IMG/VR virus record: IMGVR_UViG_3300008262_000201
Coordinates: 1-64,000 of that record
DNA length: 64,000 nucleotides
Reading direction: 5' to 3' (one strand)
DNA from: a virus
Made by a program: the position numbers and the translations under genes. The number at the start of each line of letters is the position of its first letter. Positions within the stretch are counted from its first letter, which is position 1. This document shows positions 1-6,292 of this stretch, piece by piece. The notes under the pieces were generated by a model that worked only from the letters and a program-made list of their open reading frames with translations, did not search any database and was not told the origin of the DNA.

Positions 1-213
1 CTCACGCAGGATGCTCGCCTGCTTGCCAGAAGAGATGCCCCTGTCATTGATCAAGAACTTGAAGAACAGCGTCAAGCTGCTCTCGAGATCTTCTTCCAAT
101 GGCAGGATGGCATGCGTGAGTACCAAGACCTTATGCCGTTCTGCGTTGTACTTCAACGTAAGGTAGATCTCAACAGGGATCTGCTTCGTTGGGAACGCAG
201 GCATGAGGACTGA
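1..213 (+). CDS. C-terminal 70 residues of an unknown protein, cut by the window edge
   Basis: Frame 1 is open from the first base to the TGA at 211-213. The visible peptide is rich in Arg, Gln and Glu and looks helical (it ends LLRWERRHED). The start codon lies outside the window. It is followed 9 nt later by a terminator-like hairpin, as expected for the end of a transcription unit. No family is recognised. Confidence 0.7.
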   Translation, partial: LTQDARLLARRDAPVIDQELEEQRQAALEIFFQWQDGMREYQDLMPFCVVLQRKVDLNRDLLRWERRHED

Positions 214-222
214 CTCCTGATT

Positions 223-242
223 GGAGGGGCTTCGGCCCTTCC
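223..242 (+). terminator. UUCG-capped hairpin after the first gene
   Basis: GGAGGGGC pairs with GCCCTTCC around a C(TTCG)G tetraloop, an 8-bp stem with one G-U pair. There is no long U tract, so it could act as an RNA stabiliser or weak terminator between the partial gene and the next one. Confidence 0.6.
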
Positions 243-285
243 CACCAGGACTCAACATCCTGGATTCCATTCCATTGCATTTAAC

Positions 286-561
286 ATGTCACTAACAGTT
301 GGCAAAGAAGAACTTGACTCTGCAATTGCAGTGTTCAAGATAGAGCATTACTACCTGGAGTTCGATGACAACATCGTCTATCTCCATTGGGTAGCGACAA
401 CATCCCAAGCTCGTGAGTACATTGATGCATTCCTTGAGTGTCTCGATGTACTAATTGACGAGCGATGGGTAGATACCTACGGTTCGCACGAACAAGGTAA
501 CCCTGTTCAGCTACCAGATGAAGACTACATTTGCTGTCGCTATATCCTGGAGACCGTTTGA
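286..561 (+). CDS. Small acidic protein of unknown function
   Basis: 91 residues, acidic and aromatic-rich, with no recognised motif. The ATG follows a G-poor leader with no Shine-Dalgarno. The stop is one base from the next ATG (563), so the two are probably translated together. Confidence 0.7.
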   Translation: MSLTVGKEELDSAIAVFKIEHYYLEFDDNIVYLHWVATTSQAREYIDAFLECLDVLIDERWVDTYGSHEQGNPVQLPDEDYICCRYILETV

Positions 562-562
562 C

Positions 563-769
563 ATGAAGACGATCTATCGCATGCGTAACGGTTTTATCCA
601 GATGGATTCTTATGGTGAGACTCATAAGTCCAACCATCTATTGAAAGCTGTGGTGGCTGCACTCATACTTGCCGCTAGCATTAGCACCATCGCAGCACTA
701 GCCAGTAAGTACACGATGCTTGGCCCACAGGGCATCAACGCATCCAAACCGTACGTCATGGGCTACTAG
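563..769 (+). CDS. Small single-pass membrane protein, unknown function
   Basis: 68 residues. A hydrophobic stretch of about 20 residues rich in Ala, Leu and Ile (roughly residues 28-47) is a probable transmembrane helix, preceded by a Lys/His-containing segment. The ATG at 563 is preferred over in-frame 518 because it sits one base after the previous stop. Function unknown. Confidence 0.65.
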   Translation: MKTIYRMRNGFIQMDSYGETHKSNHLLKAVVAALILAASISTIAALASKYTMLGPQGINASKPYVMGY

Positions 770-780
770 CTAGCCATACC

Positions 781-813
781 CTGGGCCTTCCTCCATGAGG
801 ATATAAGTCCCAG
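781..813 (+). promoter_or_regulatory. Leader hairpin, family 1, copy a
   Basis: Outer stem CTGGG (781-785)/CCCAG (809-813), inner stem CCTC/GAGG with a CAT loop, and a 3' internal-loop strand ending TAAGT. It lies 25 nt before the ATG at 839. It is the most divergent member: the 5' strand is CCTT instead of CAT. Confidence 0.7.
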
Positions 814-838
814 TCAACCAACCAACTCATCAATCCCC

Positions 839-1213
839 ATGCGCAATCGAGTATCTATCGTCAAGGAAGATCGGATCTGGCAACTCAGGTGCCAGGGATA
901 TGACTACGACTCAATCGGTAGCATTGTCAACTGCAATCCTCGTTACATGACAATTGTATTGCGTCGAGTGAGGCGTCGTCCTCCGATCGAGAAAGACCCA
1001 ATCAAACGTGGTCGTCGCAGTAATTTCCTCAGCGATAATCAAGTAGAAGATATTCGTATGCGCAAAGCACAAGGTGAGACTGCACTATCTATTGCCAAGG
1101 ACTATCACATTGGTGAGTCAGCGATCTGTAAGATTGCTAACAACGTAACCTATAAGGAACCTGCATACGACAGCGGCTATAGATATAACTTTACTAATAG
1201 GCTCACTCGTTAA
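839..1213 (+). CDS. Helix-turn-helix protein
   Basis: 124 residues, strongly basic. Residues about 62-105 (FLSDNQVEDIRMRKAQ ... SICKIANNVTYKE-like) match the short HTH tail seen in phage proteins that scan for a resolvase-like 'L(S/T)D..V..IR....G.S...IA..Y......I..I' pattern. The protein at 9690 has the same C-terminal module, so the two are paralogous there. The N-terminal half is basic and also looks HTH-like. Probable DNA-binding regulator; target unknown. It carries a family 1 leader hairpin. Confidence 0.75.
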   Translation: MRNRVSIVKEDRIWQLRCQGYDYDSIGSIVNCNPRYMTIVLRRVRRRPPIEKDPIKRGRRSNFLSDNQVEDIRMRKAQGETALSIAKDYHIGESAICKIANNVTYKEPAYDSGYRYNFTNRLTR

Positions 1214-1218
1214 TAACA

Positions 1219-1253
1219 CTAGGCATCCACACCATGTGTGGTGTAAGTCCTAG
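1219..1253 (+). promoter_or_regulatory. Leader hairpin, family 1, copy b
   Basis: Outer stem CTAGG/CCTAG (a G-C to A-T compensatory change relative to the usual CTGGG/CCCAG), internal loop CAT opposite TGTAAGT, inner stem CCACAC/GTGTGG with a CAT loop. It lies 29 nt before the ATG at 1283. Confidence 0.8.
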
Positions 1254-1282
1254 TCAATTCATTACTCAACTCAACTCAAACC

Positions 1283-1639
1283 ATGACGACACAACTAGCC
1301 GAGCACATCCAAGTACTTGAAGCTCGCATCAATTGCCTCATCGACAAGCTCCTTGCTAGCTACGCTAAGCGCTATGGAGATGGCGGCATTACCTTTGACA
1401 TTGTTAAAGGTACCAAGTACTACAAACTTATTCAACGTGACGTCAAGCGTTCAGCTATTGACGGCAAGACTGGTGCATCAGTCCATGCATTTATTGACCG
1501 TCAATCTGGCGCTGTCTACAAACCAGCAAGCTGGGCGTCACCAGCTAAGCACGTACGCTACAACCTCATGGACGACGTATCGTTTGCCACCTGCATCCAA
1601 GATGCTGATTGGGCTGGCTCATATCTGTACATGAAGTAG
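1283..1639 (+). CDS. Unknown 118-residue protein
   Basis: N-terminal ~25 residues look coiled-coil forming. The middle contains F-D-x-V-K-G-x-K-Y-Y and the C-terminal half has conserved-looking aromatic and Gly/Ala residues (SGAVYKPASWASPAKHVRYN) that recall small phage proteins with a basic surface. No function assigned. The start is fixed by the leader hairpin and the CAACTCAA-type spacer. Confidence 0.8.
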   Translation: MTTQLAEHIQVLEARINCLIDKLLASYAKRYGDGGITFDIVKGTKYYKLIQRDVKRSAIDGKTGASVHAFIDRQSGAVYKPASWASPAKHVRYNLMDDVSFATCIQDADWAGSYLYMK

Positions 1640-1645
1640 TCAACA

Positions 1646-1695
1646 CATGGGCATCCACTATTGAGAATTTTAGCAAGAGTTGTGTAAGTCCCATG
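1646..1695 (+). promoter_or_regulatory. Leader hairpin, family 1, copy c
   Basis: Outer stem CATGGG/CCCATG (compensatory change), 5' CAT, long inner arm CCACT...AGTTG, and the conserved TGTAAGT before the closing strand. It is 28 nt before the ATG at 1724. The inner loop is 18 nt, the longest of the family. Confidence 0.75.
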
Positions 1696-1723
1696 CTCAA
1701 CTGTCCACCTACCTCAACTCAAC

Positions 1724-1948
1724 ATGGGCGCACTCATGGAGCAGACTGAAGACAACAAGCGGTATCACCTCATCATCAACGTTGATGAGAAGTATGCCAT
1801 CGTCAACGCACTAGCCTTCTATCATGCACACCACACTCTGGGTGCACTGATGGATGAGGATGAGCGTGAACAATACATGCTCGCATTCCAAGAAGATGGT
1901 CCAACCTTTGTTGATTCCTTAGCAACAAAGGTGGCCAATACCTTCTGA
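1724..1948 (+). CDS. Unknown acidic 74-residue protein
   Basis: Acidic protein with no recognised motif. The ATG at 1724 follows a CTCAAC-rich spacer; an in-frame ATG at 1736 is an alternative start. Flanked on both sides by family 1 leader hairpins, so it may be made from its own processed message. Confidence 0.7.
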   Translation: MGALMEQTEDNKRYHLIINVDEKYAIVNALAFYHAHHTLGALMDEDEREQYMLAFQEDGPTFVDSLATKVANTF

Positions 1949-1951
1949 TCA

Positions 1952-1990
1952 CTGGGCAGCACCGACGTAAGTACGGTGTGTAAGTCCCAG
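1952..1990 (+). promoter_or_regulatory. Leader hairpin, family 1, copy d
   Basis: CTGGG/CCCAG outer stem, 5' CAG, inner stem CACCG/CGGTG (different from the other copies but perfectly paired), and conserved TGTAAGT. It is 30 nt before the ATG at 2021. Confidence 0.8.
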
Positions 1991-2020
1991 GCTTTACTGT
2001 CTACTTACTTAACTCAAACC

Positions 2021-2212
2021 ATGAGAGACCCTAACTTTATTGACGAGCAACGCAACGCTGACTTGCTTGATGCCATGGCTGACATGGCATATGAACAAGA
2101 GCAAGCCATGCGTGAATCAGAGGAATTTGAATGGGACGGCATTGAAGAAATTTCAAGCGCCGAACGAAATGCTTGTGACCATTACAACGAGAGGTACGTA
2201 ATCAATGACTAA
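2021..2212 (+). CDS. Unknown acidic 63-residue protein
   Basis: Highly acidic (many Asp/Glu), predicted helical, with no motif. The ATG at 2021 was chosen because an upstream in-frame start would run through the leader hairpin. The 3' end overlaps the possible membrane ORF at 2205. Confidence 0.7.
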   Translation: MRDPNFIDEQRNADLLDAMADMAYEQEQAMRESEEFEWDGIEEISSAERNACDHYNERYVIND

Positions 2213-2630
2213 GTACACACTGCGTCAAGCATGGGAGGACGGTGACATCATCGTCATCCTGATCGCAATCATTTCAATCATCATCACGGAGTTTGCATCA
2301 TGTCTTACATCTCAGCACTCAAGAAGTTCTACCCCAAGTCCTACAAAGCACGCTTCGCAATCAATGCCTACAACGTGCACAAGTACTTCGAGCACAAAGA
2401 CCCAACGGTCGTCACGGTCCACGAAACCTACCTCAGGTACGGTGGACCCGAAGAAGGAGGTTGGTACTACACCCAAGGGGAACCTCTCGTCAGCCACTGC
2501 ATCTTCTCCAAGAGGCAAGCGGTCCGGGTCTACGTCAAGTACTTCGAAGAGTACGAGATCGAAGGGCAGCCATCTCTTGGAGATACAACAACTCGATCCA
2601 ACATCGACATCTGTTTCTCCAACGAACTAG
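2205..2630 (+). CDS. Possible membrane peptide, overlapping ORF
   Basis: The first ~32 residues (MTKYTLRQAWEDGDI then an Ile-rich hydrophobic helix) look like a genuine single-pass membrane segment filling the gap between two real genes. After the helix the frame runs on without a stop through nearly all of the gene at 2300, giving a Ser/Thr-rich sequence typical of a shadow frame. Either a true overlapping gene or a short membrane peptide whose stop has been lost. Confidence 0.3.
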   Translation: MTKYTLRQAWEDGDIIVILIAIISIIITEFASCLTSQHSRSSTPSPTKHASQSMPTTCTSTSSTKTQRSSRSTKPTSGTVDPKKEVGTTPKGNLSSATASSPRGKRSGSTSSTSKSTRSKGSHLLEIQQLDPTSTSVSPTN

Positions 2631-2668
2631 CTAAGGCTTACCCTGAATCCCGTCCGTACTACTGCTGA
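2300..2668 (+). CDS. Unknown 122-residue protein
   Basis: Rich in Tyr, Lys and Phe with normal protein composition, including YLRYGGPEEGGWYYTQGEP. No family recognised. This is the coding frame; the parallel frames over the same bases are low complexity. Confidence 0.75.
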   Translation: MSYISALKKFYPKSYKARFAINAYNVHKYFEHKDPTVVTVHETYLRYGGPEEGGWYYTQGEPLVSHCIFSKRQAVRVYVKYFEEYEIEGQPSLGDTTTRSNIDICFSNELAKAYPESRPYYC

Positions 2669-2671
2669 TCA

Positions 2672-2914
2672 ATGCAAGCAACTGCAACACCTGCACTCAG
2701 TATCAACCAACGCAATCTCTATGCGTACTACCTAAATCACAAGAAGAAGTATGGGAACACACCATGCTTCGTACCTAAACTTCCATCGCAAAGCTCAAGG
2801 CTTGAGCAATATCTCCAGGCCTTGGTGCGACTGGAAGAATACGGATTGATACGTGTAGACAGAAGCAGTGCTAACTACACAGCATGGATCATGCTTGCAC
2901 CCAAGGAGCAATAA
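2672..2914 (+). CDS. Small winged-helix-like protein
   Basis: 80 residues. The order helix - helix (LEQYLQALVRLEEYGLI) - short strands (RVDRSSANYTAWIML) resembles a compact winged helix, so DNA binding is possible, but no family is recognised. It is the last gene before a 490-bp non-coding region. Confidence 0.65.
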   Translation: MQATATPALSINQRNLYAYYLNHKKKYGNTPCFVPKLPSQSSRLEQYLQALVRLEEYGLIRVDRSSANYTAWIMLAPKEQ

Positions 2915-3191
2915 GCTACGTCGTATAACACTAGCGTTATATCATTCGCTATTTGCGAATGGCGAATAGATTATCCCGAGTAATCGAAGTATTGGCATGT
3001 ATTGGCAATTCTTTGTTGCCAAACAATATTAAGTATTAATACCTACCCATCCCTGGTATGTACCTCTAACTAGTGGGTATGTACCAGGGATATCCTTCAT
3101 TCCTATCTATATCTAGTACACACGTACCAAAAATATCTCCTCTTATACCAAGGGATAGTACACATGTACATGGGGAAGACGGGGGAAACCG
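2915..3191. other. Non-coding control region rich in inverted repeats
   Basis: No gene on either strand. It contains ATTCGC/GCGAAT around TATTT (near 2944), an ATCCCTGGTA ... TACCAGGGAT inverted repeat (about 3050-3092), and several GTAC-centred palindromes (for example GTACACATGTAC near 3160). It leads directly into the iteron element at 3192. A regulatory or replication role is inferred. Confidence 0.5.
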
Positions 3192-3386
3192 TCAATACCA
3201 TCTTATTCAACAGTGAATACAGTCTTATCTAACCCTCTATAGGGTTTCATACTCTTCTAGAAAGCTGTATGGATAAGCTGGTATTCATCCCTTAGGTACC
3301 AGGTTTAATACACTTTTTTAACAACGTATGAAACCCTATATCTAAGATAATAAGACGGTATTCACCCTTCTATAACACGGTATTCA
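3192..3386. repeat. Iteron/inverted-repeat element, copy 1
   Basis: Two 15-bp perfect inverted arms, TATAGGGTTTCATAC (3238-3252) and its complement (3326-3340), are separated by 73 bp. On the left, iterons TCAATAC (3192) and TGAATAC (3214) are 22 bp apart. On the right, GTATTCA (3358 and 3380) are 22 bp apart. A further GGTATTCA sits in the centre at 3280. A second copy with the same spacings is at 37667-37860. Candidate replication origin or protein-loading site. Confidence 0.8.
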
Positions 3387-3401
3387 TCCTTTTACCCATC
3401 C

Positions 3402-3650
3402 TCACCCAACCACAGACCTCACCTCAGGTCCAAACCTACGCATCTGATCTAGCATTCTTATCTCTGCTTGTTTGTTTTGCATTGGAATACTTTCATTCCG
3501 TATCACAGATGTCAAGAAGTCCATCACCTTTTCAGGTGGTGGCATGGAACCTTGTGCTTTCATGTACTCTTGCTTCCATCCCTCAAGGAATGGACTACCA
3601 CCAACCGCATACCTACCAGCAATTAACATAAGTACAAACTCAGATCTCAT
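3402..3650 (-). CDS. Unknown 82-residue protein on the opposite strand
   Basis: The only minus-strand gene among the first dozen genes. It reads MRSEFVLMLIAGRYAVGGSP... with a helical C-terminus (MLDQMRRFGPEVRSVVG). No family recognised. Its 3' end abuts iteron element copy 1, so it would be transcribed toward that element. Confidence 0.6.
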   Translation of the reverse strand: MRSEFVLMLIAGRYAVGGSPFLEGWKQEYMKAQGSMPPPEKVMDFLTSVIRNESIPMQNKQAEIRMLDQMRRFGPEVRSVVG

Positions 3651-3661
3651 CTAAGTTTAAG

Positions 3662-3700
3662 CCTGGGCATCCACACATTTAGTGTGGTGTAAGTCCCAGG
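3662..3700 (+). promoter_or_regulatory. Leader hairpin, family 1, copy e
   Basis: Outer stem CCTGGG/CCCAGG, CAT opposite TGTAAGT, inner stem CCACAC/GTGTGG with an ATTTA loop. It is 25 nt before the ATG at 3726. Confidence 0.85.
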
Positions 3701-3725
3701 GCATCTCCACTTACTCACAACAACC

Positions 3726-3977
3726 ATGCTTGTTTCCAAACTGATTGATCAACTACTTAAAGCACAGAACAAATACGGAGACTTTGACATTTGCGTTTGC
3801 GATTCTTCCGAAGCAAACAATGTCGAATCGATTACTGACGGAGTTGAGTTTAACTTTCGTTTGTTTAACGAGAAAACTTATGAAGAATTACCTGGAATTA
3901 GTTTTGAAGAAGAAGAAGAACAAGATGTTGATCACCAAAGTGCTAAGTACTTTGGTGTAATCTTCCGTGACTACTAA
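3726..3977 (+). CDS. Small acidic protein of the 'KLIDQLLKxxxxYGDFDI' type
   Basis: 83 residues. The N-terminal L-I-x-x-L-x-x-x-Q-x-x-Y-G-D-F-D-I-C-V pattern matches a common small phage protein family that begins with a helix followed by 'D..V.V' strands; function unknown. There is a strongly acidic run (SFEEEEEQDVD) near residue 60. It is driven by a family 1 leader. Confidence 0.75.
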   Translation: MLVSKLIDQLLKAQNKYGDFDICVCDSSEANNVESITDGVEFNFRLFNEKTYEELPGISFEEEEEQDVDHQSAKYFGVIFRDY

Positions 3978-3984
3978 TTAATAC

Positions 3985-4012
3985 CTGGGCATCCACATGG
4001 TGTAAGTCCCAG
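3985..4012 (+). promoter_or_regulatory. Leader hairpin, family 1, copy f
   Basis: Short form: CTGGG/CCCAG, CAT opposite TGTAAGT, inner CC-ACAT-GG only. It is 30 nt before the ATG at 4043. Confidence 0.8.
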
Positions 4013-4042
4013 AGTTACACCAACCTCACCTTCAACTCAACC

Positions 4043-4330
4043 ATGGAACAAACCAAGAAGTATCCTGAACTCACCTGGACCAAGAACGAGTACCACCAAT
4101 TGCAGCTAGTACTTGATGCACTCAAAGCCATTTGTGCTCGCGAAGATAAACGTCATCAAATGGACGAGCATCTTGATCCACACATGCGTAACGTTATCGA
4201 TGAGGTGATCGGAATGCTGGAAGATGAGATCGACTACGATCCAACACCTAACGAATCTGGAGAACCACCCATGACTATGGATGAGATGCACACTGCTGCA
4301 TGGAAAGAACACCTTGCCATGCATTCATAA
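4043..4330 (+). CDS. Unknown acidic 95-residue protein
   Basis: Helical and acidic with no motif recognised. The ATG follows CTTCAACTCAACC with no ribosome-binding site. It ends 22 nt before a strong hairpin terminator. Confidence 0.75.
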   Translation: MEQTKKYPELTWTKNEYHQLQLVLDALKAICAREDKRHQMDEHLDPHMRNVIDEVIGMLEDEIDYDPTPNESGEPPMTMDEMHTAAWKEHLAMHS

Positions 4331-4352
4331 CACCAGGTAGTACATAAGTACT

Positions 4353-4391
4353 GGCCGTGTATCAGTATCCCTGATGCACGGCCTTTACCTT
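4353..4391 (+). terminator. Strong hairpin terminator
   Basis: GGCCGTG (4353-4359)/CACGGCC (4377-4383) continues into ATCAG/CTGAT with a TATCC loop, about 12-13 bp in total, followed by TTTACCTT. It separates two groups of early genes. Confidence 0.7.
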
Positions 4392-4433
4392 GACTGCCCT
4401 GGTAGACTGACCTAGTTAATCAACTCAATTCAA

Positions 4434-4643
4434 ATGACATCCTCCAACACTCCTCGCATTCCCGACTCTCTTGACATGCAACGCTTGCAGGCCATGCAGC
4501 TTGTAGCGAAGATGAAGGAATCAGCCGAGAGACATGGCATTGGTTTCATTGGGGGCTTCATTGCTCCCAATGGAGAGAAATTTGTAATGACAAATATGGA
4601 TGACGATGATGCCATGGCACTCATGCCGGAGGATCTCAAGTGA
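4434..4643 (+). CDS. Unknown 69-residue protein
   Basis: N-terminal helix (SLDMQRLQAMQLVAKMKESAERHG), then a Gly-rich strand pair (IGFIGGFIAPNGEKFVMTN) and an acidic tail. Its stop overlaps the next ATG by 4 bp. The CAACTCAATTCAA leader carries no family 1 hairpin. Confidence 0.7.
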   Translation: MTSSNTPRIPDSLDMQRLQAMQLVAKMKESAERHGIGFIGGFIAPNGEKFVMTNMDDDDAMALMPEDLK

Positions 4644-4837
4644 CTAAGAAATCTCCCATTAGTTTTGATCGCACCATTCATGGTGTGAACATCACTGAAC
4701 ATGGTATCAAGTCAGTAAGTAAACAGATCAAGCTTGGTCCATTCCAACTGACTGTCAACGCCAGTCCCAATGGCGTCAAAGGATCAGTCAGTATCCCTGG
4801 CACAGGCTTGAGCATTCCAAACATTAAGTTAATCTAA
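4640..4837 (+). CDS. DUF4236-like small protein
   Basis: 65 residues. The segment KLGPFQLTVNASPNG...SVSIPGTGLSI resembles the 'LGP...LNLSKSGVSVS.G..G....IPGTGLSY' beta pattern of DUF4236. The short length suggests a single-domain version. Function unknown in the family. It overlaps the preceding gene (ATGA-type junction). Confidence 0.65.
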   Translation: MTKKSPISFDRTIHGVNITEHGIKSVSKQIKLGPFQLTVNASPNGVKGSVSIPGTGLSIPNIKLI

Positions 4838-4868
4838 AGATCTGGGCATCCTTACGGTGTAAGTCCCA
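4825..4868 (+). repeat. 44-bp direct repeat, copy 1, carrying leader hairpin g
   Basis: Identical to 5212-5255. It includes the stop codon of the preceding gene and most of a family 1 hairpin (4842-4868: TGGG/CCCA, CAT opposite TGTAAGT, inner CC-TTAC-GG). In this copy the outer C is opposite C and unpaired. The ATG at 4897 follows 28 nt later. Confidence 0.85.
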
Positions 4869-4896
4869 CATCCAACTTCCATCTCAACATAACACC

Positions 4897-5214
4897 ATGC
4901 CTAAGAAACAAGCACTCAATCCTCACTTCCCTACTGGTCCTAGAACTATTACTCTTGATCTGACTGAAGATCAATGGTGGGCATTGATTAACATGCTCAG
5001 AGCACGCACTGATTTCTATAAGAAGTTGCGGTTTGATCTCATTAGATTAAAGGATGATGGCCTTGAGAAACAAATTGATCAGTACACTGAATCCATGGAA
5101 GACATTGTATCTATATTGGAATCAGTACAAGAACAAGTAGCACCTTTGTATTACACAAAAGCAAAGCGTGCTGAGTGGCGTAAGCAACGTATTGATACAC
5201 CTGATTTCCCATAA
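4897..5214 (+). CDS. Unknown 105-residue helical protein
   Basis: Begins MPKKQALNPHFPTGPRTITLDLTEDQWWALINMLRARTDF. It then appears as a long helical, charge-rich region to the end. No family recognised. It has a family 1 leader and ends inside the second copy of the 44-bp repeat. Confidence 0.75.
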   Translation: MPKKQALNPHFPTGPRTITLDLTEDQWWALINMLRARTDFYKKLRFDLIRLKDDGLEKQIDQYTESMEDIVSILESVQEQVAPLYYTKAKRAEWRKQRIDTPDFP

Positions 5215-5256
5215 GTTAATCTAAAGATCTGGGCATCCTTACGGTGTAAGTCCCAG
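5212..5256 (+). repeat. 44-bp direct repeat, copy 2, with leader hairpin h
   Basis: Repeats 4825-4868 without a mismatch. The hairpin (5229-5256) has the full CTGGG/CCCAG stem. It is 31 nt before the ATG at 5288. The identity implies a recent duplication of the leader element together with its flank. Confidence 0.85.
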
Positions 5257-5287
5257 GTCTTGTCCACCAACTCAATTCAATTCAACC

Positions 5288-5473
5288 ATGGCTACCACAA
5301 ACACAAACCTCAGCTTGTTTGATCGCATCAATGTTGCACGCTGCGCAATGGAGCGTGCCCATAATAATCATTTTGATCGCGATCGTTTTGTTAGCGAGTA
5401 CACAACTGCAAAGATGTGGACTCGTTACAACTGCTACATCTCAACCACCGTTTCATTCGTGGAGCCTGACTGA
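5288..5473 (+). CDS. Unknown 61-residue protein
   Basis: Small, aromatic, with no motif. The stop TGA overlaps the next ATG (TGATG at 5471-5475), so the two are likely translationally coupled. It has a family 1 leader. Confidence 0.65.
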   Translation: MATTNTNLSLFDRINVARCAMERAHNNHFDRDRFVSEYTTAKMWTRYNCYISTTVSFVEPD

Positions 5474-5733
5474 TGACTGTCCTTGCTATCGAACACACAT
5501 CATTCACTGACACTCATGTCACAGTTACAGCAGTTGTTGACGACATGCGCCTACTCTATCGGGCGACTCGCTTCGAGCCTGAAGAGTGGGCTCCTGCACT
5601 GTGCACAACAACTATTGAGTTGGATCCAGAGGAACCGATTCCTCTTGACGAAGATGGCTTCTGCAGCTATCTTGATCAGCTCGATCCTCACTGGCAACTT
5701 GTTGACAACTCTGACTACGATCTAGATTCATGA
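5473..5733 (+). CDS. Unknown acidic 86-residue protein
   Basis: Strongly acidic with Trp, Tyr and Phe. The stop TGA (5731-5733) overlaps an ATG at 5730 that begins the truncated copy of the 6289 gene. No function recognised. Confidence 0.7.
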   Translation: MTVLAIEHTSFTDTHVTVTAVVDDMRLLYRATRFEPEEWAPALCTTTIELDPEEPIPLDEDGFCSYLDQLDPHWQLVDNSDYDLDS

Positions 5734-5774
5734 TTGGTTTCTCAATTGAATTCAAACGCTGGTACTTAAAATGA
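5730..5774 (+). pseudogene. Truncated N-terminal copy of the gene at 6289
   Basis: Reads MIGFSIEFKRWYLK then stop. The first nine residues are identical to the start of the protein at 6289 (MIGFSIEFKKFYF), but most codons differ synonymously. It overlaps the stop of the upstream gene exactly as the full-length copy overlaps the stop of the HNH gene. It is best explained as the left half of a gene interrupted by the endonuclease insertion. Confidence 0.75.
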
Positions 5775-6292
5775 AACACAAACCTATCCCAGAAGAAATT
5801 GTTGAATACTTAAAAGTTGATTTAACAATTCCACATGGATTACGTTGGATCAAGCTAGTACCAAACAATAACAGGTGCAAAGTTGGAGATCCAGCTGGAT
5901 CAAAATGTTCTAATGGTAAATATAATTTACATTACAAACGAATTAAATACTACAATCATCGAATAATTTTTTATCTTCAAAACAATTTAGATCCGGATTA
6001 TTATCAAGTAGATCATAAGATTCATGATGATAATACAGGAGAACTTCGCTTGGCAACCCATCAGCAAAATCATTTTAATCGTAGATCTTGTATTGGTTCT
6101 TCTTCTAAATACAAAGGCGTTTCATGGCATGCAAAAGACAAACGATGGGAAGCACGAATAGGATTTAACAATGAAATTATTTACATTGGTAAATACATAA
6201 ATGAAGAAGATGCTGCAATAGCTTATAACCATGAGGCTATAAAGCTTTTTGGTGATTATGCTTTTATTAACACATTAGCAGAATGTCAATGA
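5771..6292 (+). CDS. Free-standing HNH homing endonuclease with AP2 DNA-binding domain
   Basis: 173 residues. The HNH part (about 60-108) has YNHRIIFYLQNN ... VDHKIHDDNTGELRLATHQQN, matching the 'H+...D H.nr...dnR..NLR..T..qN' pattern. The AP2 part (about 111-165) has SKYKGVSWHAKDKRWEARIG ... IGKYINEEDAAIAYNHEAI. Such proteins cut intron- or insertion-less alleles and copy themselves. The gene is visibly AT-rich compared with its neighbours, consistent with transfer. It sits inside a duplicated gene start. Confidence 0.92.
   Translation: MKHKPIPEEIVEYLKVDLTIPHGLRWIKLVPNNNRCKVGDPAGSKCSNGKYNLHYKRIKYYNHRIIFYLQNNLDPDYYQVDHKIHDDNTGELRLATHQQNHFNRRSCIGSSSKYKGVSWHAKDKRWEARIGFNNEIIYIGKYINEEDAAIAYNHEAIKLFGDYAFINTLAECQ

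Noticed and set aside
2293-2634. Additional +1-frame ORF over the 2300 gene
   Set aside because: Arg/His/Leu-rich low-quality translation; the 2300 frame is clearly the coding one.
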